Assembly: GCF_000423365.1 (NCBI RefSeq)
Contig: NZ_AUHV01000003.1
Coordinates: 620,001 to 684,000 of the forward strand
Source: Maritalea myrionectae DSM 19524
GTDB taxonomy: Bacteria > Pseudomonadota > Alphaproteobacteria > Rhizobiales > Devosiaceae
DNA length: 64,000 bases
Direction of reading: 5' to 3'
In this document: positions 26,731 to 34,423 of the stretch, piece by piece
Numbering within the stretch: the stretch's first letter is position 1
Layout of the letters: every line of letters starts with the position of its first letter
Notes under the pieces: model-generated
The model's input: only the letters and a program-made list of their open reading frames with translations
Databases searched by the model: none
What the model was told of the DNA's origin: nothing
Program-made: the position numbers and the translations under genes

Positions 26731-28089
26731 ATGCTCGAGTCAAACTTTTTGAAAGAAAACAACGCCAAACATATGTGGCACCCCATGGCCCACCCGGCCG
26801 ATATGCGCAACAATCCGCCCAAAATGATCCGCGGCGCCAAGGGCGTGGAAATCACCGACATTGATGGCCACACCACGCTGGACGCGGTGGGCGGCCTGTG
26901 GAACGCCAATCTGGGCTATTCGGTGGACAGCATCAAACAGGCCATCACTGATCAGATGAACGAGCTGCCCTATTATTCCGCCTTCCGTGGCACCACCAAT
27001 GATAAGGCGGTCGAACTCTCCTTTGAGCTGAACGATTGGTTCAAACCCGAAGGCATGACCCGCGCGTTCTTCACCTCCGGCGGCTCCGATTCTGTTGAAA
27101 CCTGCCTGCGCCTGGCGCGGCAATATCATAAGGTGCGCGGCGAAGGCGAACGCACCAAATTTATCAGCCTCAAAAAGGGCTATCACGGCACCCATTTTGG
27201 CGGCGCGTCCGTGAATGGCAACGCCAATTTCCGCCGTAATTATGAGCCGATGCTGGCCGGCTGCTTCCAAATCGCGGCCCCTTGGACCTACCGAAATCCT
27301 TTCGGCACCGACAATGCAGAAGAAATCGCCAACCGCTGCATCGCCATGCTGGAAGATGAAATCGCCTTCCAAGGCGCAGATACCATCGCCGCCATGATCA
27401 TGGAGCCGGTGCTGGGCGCGGGCGGGGTGATCGTGCCGCACAAAAGCTTTATGCCCATGGTACGCGACGTGTGCGACAAACACGGCATTTTGCTGATCGC
27501 CGATGAAGTGATCACCGCCTTTGGCCGCACAGGCGATGTGCACGGCTCGCGCCTCTGGGGCGTGGCGCCAGATATGATGTGCACCGCCAAAGCCATCACC
27601 AATTCATACTTCCCCTTCGGCGCGGCCATGATGGGCGAAAAAGTGGTCGAAGCCTTCGAAAGCAATAAAGACGCTGTGGGCAATATCGGCCATGGCTACA
27701 CCTATTCGGCCCACCCGGTCGGCTGCGCCGCCGCCCTCGCCACCTTGGCCGAAATCAAAAAAGCCAAAGTGTGGGAAAACGCAAAAGCACGCGGCATAGA
27801 GCTGCAAAACGGCCTCACCCAACTGAAAGAAAAACACCAGATCGTCGGCGACACACGCGGCATCGGCCTGATGGCCGCCATCGAACTGGTCGACGACCGC
27901 CCCACCAAAACCCCCGCCTCAAAACCAGCCATAGCCGCCGCCTTCGACGCCGCCTATGAGGCAGGCGTAACCATCCGCGTCTCCGGCAACAATATTATCT
28001 TGTCACCACCTCTAGTGATCACGGCAGATGATGTGACCCGGATGATTGGGGCGTTGGATAAGGGGCTGAGTGCTGCGGCGAGTGTTTAG
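26731..28089 (+). CDS. Class-III PLP-dependent aminotransferase (omega-amino acid type)
   Basis: This 452-residue enzyme starts at ATG 26731, 5 nt after CAGGAGG. The fold-type I features are clear: FTSGGSDSVETCLRLARQYH, KKGYHGTHFGGASVNG, ADEVITAFGRTG and the PLP lysine in MCTAKAITNSYFPFGA. The opening HMWHPMAHP is characteristic of omega-amino acid:pyruvate, taurine:pyruvate and putrescine/cadaverine aminotransferases, which I cannot separate here. Together with the PuuC-like ALDH it would form an amine to aldehyde to acid route. A strong terminator follows. Confidence 0.9.
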   Translation: MLESNFLKENNAKHMWHPMAHPADMRNNPPKMIRGAKGVEITDIDGHTTLDAVGGLWNANLGYSVDSIKQAITDQMNELPYYSAFRGTTNDKAVELSFELNDWFKPEGMTRAFFTSGGSDSVETCLRLARQYHKVRGEGERTKFISLKKGYHGTHFGGASVNGNANFRRNYEPMLAGCFQIAAPWTYRNPFGTDNAEEIANRCIAMLEDEIAFQGADTIAAMIMEPVLGAGGVIVPHKSFMPMVRDVCDKHGILLIADEVITAFGRTGDVHGSRLWGVAPDMMCTAKAITNSYFPFGAAMMGEKVVEAFESNKDAVGNIGHGYTYSAHPVGCAAALATLAEIKKAKVWENAKARGIELQNGLTQLKEKHQIVGDTRGIGLMAAIELVDDRPTKTPASKPAIAAAFDAAYEAGVTIRVSGNNIILSPPLVITADDVTRMIGALDKGLSAAASV

Positions 28090-28115
28090 AGGATTTGATT
28101 AATGCGTGTTAATTT

Positions 28116-28149
28116 GCACCGTCCCAGTTTTTCGGGGCGGTGTTTTTTT
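28116..28149 (+). terminator. Rho-independent terminator after the aminotransferase
   Basis: CACCGTCCC (28117-28125) pairs with GGGGCGGTG (28134-28142) with one G-U pair and an 8-nt loop, followed directly by seven T residues. It separates the catabolic cluster from the accessory stretch downstream. Confidence 0.92.
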
Positions 28150-28285
28150 GAAAGGCGTTTCCAGCCTCCTAGCCAAATTAAAAGTCATTCTTTTTTATTG
28201 ATCCGTGCGAAACCTTCGTATCCTTGAAAGATTCATATAAGCTTCAGCTAACACGCGCCTAAACGCAAATTCGGAGAAACATGCA

Positions 28286-30172
28286 GTGGAAGACGATACG
28301 AACCAAGCAGTTTCACTACCTTACCACCAACCTGCGTTCATGCGTCTAATGACCCTGTTCAATGAAGAGATTAATTTTGCTCTCACACAAAAATGCGCCA
28401 CGTTTAGAGGTGAGCTGTTTTTAAGTCAATTTAAACCCAGTGTTCCAATCGAAGACCAAACCGCTTGGGATTTTGCAAGAAACGCCCTCGACATTCTTGA
28501 TGCCAAAATGGGTAAAATCCTCTCTAGGCGAAGTGCTGCCTATTGGCTCCACATCTACCGCAGGATAGGCGTATCTCTATCGCCCAACCATGAAGAAAAA
28601 ACCGATCCGGTAACTGTTGGCTTAGTGCGCCAAATTGTCGAGCTCGCAATCCAAAAGCACGGCAGGTTAGAGAGTATACGAGAATTCGGAAACTCAACAC
28701 AGCTTGGTCCAAACTTAATCTTGGGCGGCTGGATGAAGAAAGGCCTGAAGACCATCGGCCGCAATAACGGCGGCGGCGAACGATTTTACCGAAGTTACTG
28801 CAAATTGCTAAGACGTGAGCCAATTATTGTACTGCGGGAATTTGGAAAAAAAGACTTTCTTAGCATATATGAAGTCGAAGGGGTGGCCTACCAATACTGG
28901 CGAATAACCGCATTGCTTAGAGCAATAGGAAAGGGTTTTTCCATTCAAATTGACGAACAAGGAGACTGGAATTACCTACCGAATAGAGAATTGGGAAAGC
29001 TAGTTCGCTCATTTGATGACAGAAACCAGTCTTTAAACACGTATTCATCTCTTTTGGGCGTGTGGTTGGACAACAAAGTTCTCACGGCCTCATCAAAAGA
29101 AAAAGTGGACGATCCAGAAGTCACCAATAGTTCTGAACTCGGCACGGTATTCTTTCCCGTTTACAATCTTACAAAGCGAGACCTAGCTGGCAGCGAATTC
29201 CATGGCCATATACTCGCTGACGGAAGCGTCACCAACTTTATTCCCTATTTTTTTAACGTTGGTCGGTTTCTTCAATTCCATAATTTTATGGAATCCGCCT
29301 TCACAAAAAAACACGGGTACAACTTTAAGATTTTTCTAAGTGTATTGGAAGCATTATCGACGCTCTCGATTTTGCCGCAAAAGTCGCTGAACATAGGCGA
29401 TGAAAATCTGCTAAAATCGATAAAATCGAACGCATTCTTGCAAACATTATCCCGCGGATATCATGTGTTTGCCGGCTCCTCCGAGGATTTGTGCCGGATG
29501 CTGGTGAAACGAATAAAAATCCTCTCCCAAAAAGACCATAGCTTGGAGGAAATTCGCAAGGTAGTCGCAGACCTTTCGCTTGGGGGGAGCCATCAATCGC
29601 GCATTTCGCCTTGGAGCGGCGGACCTCGCGCGACCGTAATCCCAGCAGCCAATACAAGTATTATTGACTTTGTAGGTATCCCCAATGTGTTGGCGACATT
29701 ATTTGTTTTCATGCCAGACAAGATCGGGAGCAGCGGTACCGTTTTTGAGAAACTATTTCGCGATGCCCTCAAGCGCCGAGGCTTCGTCGTGACTTCGGGG
29801 AATCTACTTTCTGCTGCTGGCGACCGAGAATTGGACGCTGGCGTTCAGATAGGTGACTGCCTTTATGTATTTGAATGCGTCTCCATTGAGCGCCCTCTTG
29901 ACTTTGAAATCGGCAACCCCAAAACCATAAATGGCCGAATAAATCGCCTAACTGATAAACTTGAACAGGTTGAAAGCTTGAAGCACTTCATCAAGAAAAA
30001 CCCGGCCGGAAAGAACTACGACTATTCCTCAGTTAAGCGGATCGAGCACTTTGTAGTCTCACCTTTTGTGGAATGGATTTGGAGTCACGACGAAGCTATG
30101 TGGGCTGACGGTGGGTTCCCAAGGTTTGTGACACCTGATGAAGTGTTTTTGATCCTTGGGAAAACCAATTGA
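28286..30172 (+). CDS. Unrecognised 628-residue protein with PD-(D/E)XK-like C-terminal domain
   Basis: The GTG start at 28286 has GGAGA 9 nt upstream. I do not recognise the family. The protein is soluble and rich in Lys, Phe and Asn; its DNA is visibly AT-richer than its neighbours, which suggests transfer. The C-terminal part (about 480-600) has a nuclease-like pattern: E488 in a GTVFEKLFRDALKRRGF helix, D517 in RELDAGVQIGD, and E530 in YVFECVSIE. The usual Lys two residues after the Glu is Val here, so catalysis is uncertain. The N-terminal 450 residues show no motif I can name. A lone large gene of this sort could be a defence gene, but there is no direct evidence. Confidence 0.75.
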   Translation: MEDDTNQAVSLPYHQPAFMRLMTLFNEEINFALTQKCATFRGELFLSQFKPSVPIEDQTAWDFARNALDILDAKMGKILSRRSAAYWLHIYRRIGVSLSPNHEEKTDPVTVGLVRQIVELAIQKHGRLESIREFGNSTQLGPNLILGGWMKKGLKTIGRNNGGGERFYRSYCKLLRREPIIVLREFGKKDFLSIYEVEGVAYQYWRITALLRAIGKGFSIQIDEQGDWNYLPNRELGKLVRSFDDRNQSLNTYSSLLGVWLDNKVLTASSKEKVDDPEVTNSSELGTVFFPVYNLTKRDLAGSEFHGHILADGSVTNFIPYFFNVGRFLQFHNFMESAFTKKHGYNFKIFLSVLEALSTLSILPQKSLNIGDENLLKSIKSNAFLQTLSRGYHVFAGSSEDLCRMLVKRIKILSQKDHSLEEIRKVVADLSLGGSHQSRISPWSGGPRATVIPAANTSIIDFVGIPNVLATLFVFMPDKIGSSGTVFEKLFRDALKRRGFVVTSGNLLSAAGDRELDAGVQIGDCLYVFECVSIERPLDFEIGNPKTINGRINRLTDKLEQVESLKHFIKKNPAGKNYDYSSVKRIEHFVVSPFVEWIWSHDEAMWADGGFPRFVTPDEVFLILGKTN

Positions 30173-30239
30173 GTATGGCGACCAAATCATAAATTGCGCC
30201 GCCGCTTTATGAAGGACCGCTTACCACACAATTACCCCC

Positions 30240-30461
30240 TCACCGCCAATAATCATTAGCCGCCGCGACGGTCTGAAAATTCGTCGCCACCACTTGTGAG
30301 GCCAGCGTCAAACTGTCGGCGCTGTTGGCGTAGTCGTCGCGCAGTTTGGTGCGGGTGGCGTCGTCTGGTTGGGTTTTCTTCACCGCCATCCGCGAAAGTT
30401 TAATCGCCAGCTCAAAACCTTCTTCTGCAGTTTCTGTTTTCAAATTCGGCAACCAGCTCAT
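30240..30461 (-). CDS. Hexameric tyrosine-coordinated heme protein (HTHP)
   Basis: The 73-residue product starts at ATG 30461, 8 nt after AAGGAG. It matches, from memory, the HTHP first described from the marine bacterium Silicibacter pomeroyi: a WLP-L-T start, EGFELAIKLSRMAVKKTQPD, a Tyr in the middle (Y44 here, the expected heme ligand) and the ending VVATNFQTVAAANDYW. The hexamer binds six hemes and shows peroxidase- and catalase-like activity. It is divergent from an OhrR-like regulator, which fits a peroxide-related role. The family identity is strong by motif; the physiological role remains poorly known. Confidence 0.85.
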   Translation of the reverse strand: MSWLPNLKTETAEEGFELAIKLSRMAVKKTQPDDATRTKLRDDYANSADSLTLASQVVATNFQTVAAANDYWR

Positions 30462-30477
30462 CTTCTTTCTCCTTTTG

Positions 30478-30490
30478 TATCGTGCGCGAT
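30478..30490. promoter_or_regulatory. Candidate MarR/OhrR operator, copy 1
   Basis: TATCGTGCGCGAT is nearly self-complementary (ATCG...CGAT around TGCG). It lies 17 bp upstream of the HTHP start and recurs as TATCGTGTGCGAC 59 bp away, near the regulator gene. The paired sites in the divergent promoter region suggest autoregulation and control of HTHP. Confidence 0.5.
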
Positions 30491-30536
30491 ATAATTTGAC
30501 AGTGTTGATGAAACCTCATGCCCATGTCAATAATAA

Positions 30537-30549
30537 TATCGTGTGCGAC
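30537..30549. promoter_or_regulatory. Candidate MarR/OhrR operator, copy 2
   Basis: TATCGTGTGCGAC matches copy 1 at 11 of 13 positions and ends 19 bp before the regulator start codon. It could overlap the regulator's promoter or leader. Confidence 0.45.
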
Positions 30550-30568
30550 CAAATTTAAGGACATCAGG

Positions 30569-31018
30569 ATGACAATGGAGCAATTGCCCACCCGCGCTGA
30601 GGATATGTTCTGTTATGGGGTGTACACCGCGTCCCACGTCATCAACCAAAGCTACGCGCCGCATCTGGCGCAGCTTGGGCTTACCTATCCGCAATATATA
30701 ACCCTCACCCTGTTGTGGGAGCGCGATGGGCAAAAGGTTACCGAACTGGCCAAAATCTTGCGGATGAACACAAACACCCTCACCCCGCTGCTCAAGCGGC
30801 TGGAGGCGTTGGGACACATCAAGCGCACCCGGGGCGATCAGGATAAACGCCAAATCATTGTGCGCCTCACCCCCGCCGGGCGCGCGCTGCAAGATAAAGC
30901 ACCAGCCATCACCGCCTGCATGGTCAACAACACATCGTTAGACCATGCCGAACTCAATGAGCTGCAACGCCTTTTGAAAAAATTGACCAACGGGCTAGAC
31001 GCGGCGCGGGCGAAATAG
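30569..31018 (+). CDS. MarR-family regulator, OhrR-like
   Basis: ATG 30569 is chosen because AAGGA lies 7 nt upstream; the open frame reaches back to 30518 through the operator region. The 149-residue protein has the OhrR pattern: MFCYGVYTASHVINQ holds a Cys (C15) where OhrR has its peroxide-reactive Cys, then LGLTYPQYITLTLLWE, the recognition region NTNTLTPLLKRLEALGHIKR and the wing DQDKRQIIVRLT. OhrR proteins release DNA when organic hydroperoxides oxidise that Cys. No ohr gene is adjacent; the divergent target is the HTHP gene. Confidence 0.85.
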   Translation: MTMEQLPTRAEDMFCYGVYTASHVINQSYAPHLAQLGLTYPQYITLTLLWERDGQKVTELAKILRMNTNTLTPLLKRLEALGHIKRTRGDQDKRQIIVRLTPAGRALQDKAPAITACMVNNTSLDHAELNELQRLLKKLTNGLDAARAK

Positions 31019-32016
31019 CCAACCGCCGCCTCACGGCGTCTACGTGCCATGCCACAGATTTCCATTCGCGCAACGCTCAATTGCACACAATCGGCATCGG
31101 TGCGCACCTGATTCTCACGCCCCGCACAGCGCAAATATTGCCACCTGGGCGGCAAGAATTAACCTGTTAATTGAGCCACTTAATATGTTTAACCGAAGAA
31201 ATATCCACATTTGTAACTGTTTATTCGTGAAACCGAAACAAAAGCACCAATCACACCCCCGGAACCTGCGTAAGATATTGTTTTAAAACCAAAAGTAATA
31301 TTTTCAAGATCGAATTATTTTGACCGTTTGATTTAGAAAAACCCCCAAATTGAGCGAAAGGGCTGGTCAGAATCAGGCACAAGACTTGCGTTGAGAGGCA
31401 TTTATCTATAATCCTTAAGTCATTGATTATGAAACAAACGTGTGAAAACCAGTTTCGAATTGCATGCCCACGATGCCGCCGCATCGGACGCCGGGCGGAT
31501 GGCACTACTGCTCACGCTTATTTCCAAAATTCAATTGACCTGCAAGTCAGTCGCCTGCTCTCAGCTGCGACACGCATGACGCTTGCCTTTTGGTCAACCA
31601 TGCGGAAAGAGGCTCTATAATGGCACCACAGCCTACAAAAATCGGTGCCTCAATATGTGGGCTGATAAACAAATATAAGCGGGCAACTGGCCACGCTGGC
31701 GGCGAGTTTACGCGCTTGGTGACCTCCGGTTGGATCAGCGCTGCTCATCAATTAGGTTTATCAAACACACAAGCATCCAATTTGCTGCAGGCAAGCTACG
31801 CCACCAAAGCACGCAAATATCAAAGATTAATTTGCCCCAGAGACATCTGAATATGCGACGCGTGAAATATCATTTGTCACTGCGGGACAACCTTGTCGAA
31901 CGAGAGAAACAAAGCCGATTTAAGATAGGAAGCAAGAAGCGAAATTGAACTATTGACCACCAAATCGGCAAAACAAAAACACGAAGAAACGCTTGGAAAT
32001 ATTAGGGGGACACAAA
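31019..32016. other. About 1 kb with no convincing gene
   Basis: This AT-richer stretch between the MarR-like gene and the PotA-like gene has no well-supported coding region. Short frames at 31441-31575 (GTG start, about 44 codons) and 31620-31850 have partly coding-like composition but no family match, and they could be remnants of a decayed gene. Near the end, GCCGATTT (31915) and AAATCGGC (31964) form widely spaced complementary arms ahead of the transporter gene. Confidence 0.5.
31620..31850 (+). CDS. Possible small protein, unrecognised
   Basis: This frame of 76 codons starts at ATG 31620 with GAGG 9 nt upstream. The product (MAPQPTKIGASICGLINKYK...) contains SGWISAAHQLGLSNTQASNL, which could be a helical DNA-binding-like segment, but I cannot assign a family. 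It may equally be non-coding or a gene remnant. Confidence 0.22.
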   Translation: MAPQPTKIGASICGLINKYKRATGHAGGEFTRLVTSGWISAAHQLGLSNTQASNLLQASYATKARKYQRLICPRDI

Positions 32017-33117
32017 TTGGCAAATGATGCATCCAACGACGCATTCGTTGAGTTCGAACGTGTACAGAAAAGCTATGATGGCGAAACACTCGTCGTAAAA
32101 GACCTCAACCTGACCATGCCGAAAGGTGAGTTCCTGACGATGCTTGGGCCATCAGGCTCCGGCAAAACAACTTGCCTTATGATGCTTGCTGGTTTTGAAC
32201 ACGCCACGCATGGTGACATTCGTTTGGGCGGGGAATCCATCAACGGTATCCCACCGCATAAACGCGGCATCGGCATGGTGTTTCAAAACTACGCCCTGTT
32301 CCCGCATATGACCATTGCGGAAAACCTCGCCTTCCCCTTGGAAGTGCGCAAATTGGGCAAATCCACGCGCGAAGAAAAAGTAATGCGCGCGCTCGACATG
32401 GTTGAAATGGGTGACTTTGGCGGCCGCCGCCCGGCGCAATTGTCTGGCGGGCAGCAACAGCGGGTCGCCTTGGCACGGGCCTTGGTGTTTGAACCTGAAT
32501 TGGTGTTGATGGACGAGCCGCTCGGCGCGCTCGACAAGCAACTGCGGGAAAAAATGCAGTTTGAGATCACCCACTTGGCACACCGTTTGGGCATTACCAC
32601 AGTTTATGTGACCCACGACCAAACGGAAGCCTTGACCATGTCAGACCGTGTTGCGGTGTTCGACGATGGGCGTATTCAACAATTGGCCCCACCGGATCAA
32701 TTGTATGAATCACCTGAAAACAGCTTCGTGGCGCAGTTTATCGGTGAAAACAACACGCTCGAAGGCGTGGTGAAAGAGATCAAGGGCAAAACCTGCGTGG
32801 TGCAGCTGGATGACGGCGAAGTGCTCGACGCGGTGCCTGTAAATGTAAGCGAAGTCGGCGAGCGTACGCGTGTATCGATCCGCCCAGAGCGTGTCGAATA
32901 TAACACTGACCGCCTCGATCCGGATGCGCACACGCTCAACGCTGAAGTGTTGGAATTCATTTATATGGGCGACATCTTCCGCACACGTTTGCGCGTGGCG
33001 GGCAATGAAGATTTCGTCATCAAAACAAGAAACGCGCCTGACCAAGTGCGTCTAAAGCCGGGCCAACAGATCAAGATCGGTTGGATGGCAGAGGATTGCC
33101 GCGCACTCGATGCGTAA
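32017..33117 (+). CDS. Spermidine/putrescine-type ABC importer ATPase (PotA-like)
   Basis: The 366-residue ATPase has Walker A GPSGSGKTT, the signature LSGGQQQRV, Walker B VLMDEPLGALD and a C-terminal TOBE domain (VSIRPERVEY, then FIYMGDIFRTRL). I take TTG 32017 as the start because AGGGGG ends 7 nt before it; another TTG at 31993 extends the frame without a good site. It opens a four-gene importer (ATPase, binding protein, two permeases). The ligand may be a polyamine, or another small cation or organic compound typical of this subfamily. Confidence 0.92.
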   Translation: MANDASNDAFVEFERVQKSYDGETLVVKDLNLTMPKGEFLTMLGPSGSGKTTCLMMLAGFEHATHGDIRLGGESINGIPPHKRGIGMVFQNYALFPHMTIAENLAFPLEVRKLGKSTREEKVMRALDMVEMGDFGGRRPAQLSGGQQQRVALARALVFEPELVLMDEPLGALDKQLREKMQFEITHLAHRLGITTVYVTHDQTEALTMSDRVAVFDDGRIQQLAPPDQLYESPENSFVAQFIGENNTLEGVVKEIKGKTCVVQLDDGEVLDAVPVNVSEVGERTRVSIRPERVEYNTDRLDPDAHTLNAEVLEFIYMGDIFRTRLRVAGNEDFVIKTRNAPDQVRLKPGQQIKIGWMAEDCRALDA

Positions 33118-33202
33118 ATCACTCGGTTAGGTATAAACAGAACTGGCTATGCCCGGGTGTCAGTTCTTACTCAAATGTCCGGGCAATTAAAGGGAGTATT
33201 CA

Positions 33203-34330
33203 ATGAAACTCATTACGAAATTCATTAAGCCCATGGCTGCAGCAACGGCAATCGCCTCGCTCAGCACTATGGCGATGGCAGACGGCCATATGGTTTCAGA
33301 CATGACTATCGTAAGCTGGGGTGGTGCATATCAAGATAGCCAAATCAAGGCTTATGCAGAACCTTATATGGAAATGAATGATGGCGTATCCATCACTTGG
33401 GACGAAAGCTCAGCTGAAGCTGTAGCGAAAATGCGTGCCATGAACGAAGCGGGCAACGTCACTTGGGATCTTGTTGACGTAACCGCCGCCAGCGCCATCC
33501 GTCTTTGCGACGAAGGCTTGGCCATGGAAGTTGACCATGATGAAATGCTTGCTGAAGCGCCTGATGGCACATCAGCCAGCGATGACTTTGGTGACTTGAT
33601 CGTGAGCGACTGCTTTATCCCACAGATTGTGTATTCAACAACTGTAGGCTATCGCACAGACTTGGTACCTGAAGGTACACCAGCACCTAGCGATATCTGT
33701 GACTTGTTCGACCTTGCCACATATCCTGGCATGCGTGCCCTTGAGAAGCGTCCATTGAACAACATGGAATGGGCTTTGCTTTGTGACGGCGTGGCAAAAG
33801 AAGACGTTTATGACGTTCTGGCCACACCTGAAGGCCAAGAGCAAGCATTGGCGAAACTCGACACAATTCGTGACAATGTAATCTGGTGGTCAGCTGGTGC
33901 GGATACACCGCAACTTCTTGCTGACGGTGAAGTGTTCATGGGTTCAACCTATAACGGTCGTTTGTTCTCAGCTATTGTTGAGCAAGACCAGCCAATCGGC
34001 ATGTTGTGGGATGCGCAAGTGTTTGACCTTGACGGTTGGGTAATTCCAGCTGACTTGCCTGAAGAGCGTCTTGCCCGTGTTAAAGATTTTGTGAAATTCG
34101 CAACAGACACTCAACGTCTTGCGGACCAAGCAAAATACATTTCATACGGTCCAGCACGTGAATCTTCAGCTCCGCTTGTAAGCAAGCACGCTGAATTGGG
34201 TATCGACATGGCACCACATATGCCTACCGATCCTAACAACGCTAAGAACACGTTCCTTTATAACTACGAGTTCTGGGCTGATTACCGTGACGATATTGAT
34301 GCCAAATTCCAATCTTGGTTGGCTCAATAA
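33203..34330 (+). CDS. ABC importer periplasmic binding protein (PotD/PotF-like)
   Basis: The 375-residue protein starts at ATG 33203 after AAAGGGAG, and its signal peptide ends near MAMADG. The family start MTIVSWGGAYQDSQIKAYAEPY is clear. The body contains NNMEWALLCDG and ADGEVFMGSTYNGR, typical of type-2 polyamine-binding proteins. The gene uses noticeably more T-ending codons than its operon partners, as highly expressed binding-protein genes often do. A hairpin with a T run follows the stop, so permease expression is probably lower. Confidence 0.9.
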   Translation: MKLITKFIKPMAAATAIASLSTMAMADGHMVSDMTIVSWGGAYQDSQIKAYAEPYMEMNDGVSITWDESSAEAVAKMRAMNEAGNVTWDLVDVTAASAIRLCDEGLAMEVDHDEMLAEAPDGTSASDDFGDLIVSDCFIPQIVYSTTVGYRTDLVPEGTPAPSDICDLFDLATYPGMRALEKRPLNNMEWALLCDGVAKEDVYDVLATPEGQEQALAKLDTIRDNVIWWSAGADTPQLLADGEVFMGSTYNGRLFSAIVEQDQPIGMLWDAQVFDLDGWVIPADLPEERLARVKDFVKFATDTQRLADQAKYISYGPARESSAPLVSKHAELGIDMAPHMPTDPNNAKNTFLYNYEFWADYRDDIDAKFQSWLAQ

Positions 34331-34339
34331 TCTTTGAGG

Positions 34340-34367
34340 AAAAGGGGGCCACTCGTGCCCCCTTTTT
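34340..34367 (+). terminator. Terminator or attenuator between binding protein and permease
   Basis: AAAAGGGGGC (34340-34349) pairs with GCCCCCTTTT (34357-34366) over a 7-nt loop, with five T residues on the 3' side. It lies inside the operon, so partial read-through is expected. Confidence 0.85.
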
Positions 34368-34423
34368 CACCGGATGCATAAATCCAAATAAAAGACCGAA
34401 ACAGGCAGATTGACGGGGGCAAG

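Noticed and set aside
26740-27543. A 267-codon open frame antisense to the aminotransferase
   Set aside because: The sense strand encodes a complete class-III aminotransferase with all motifs; the antisense frame is a by-product of GC-rich codons and has no family pattern.
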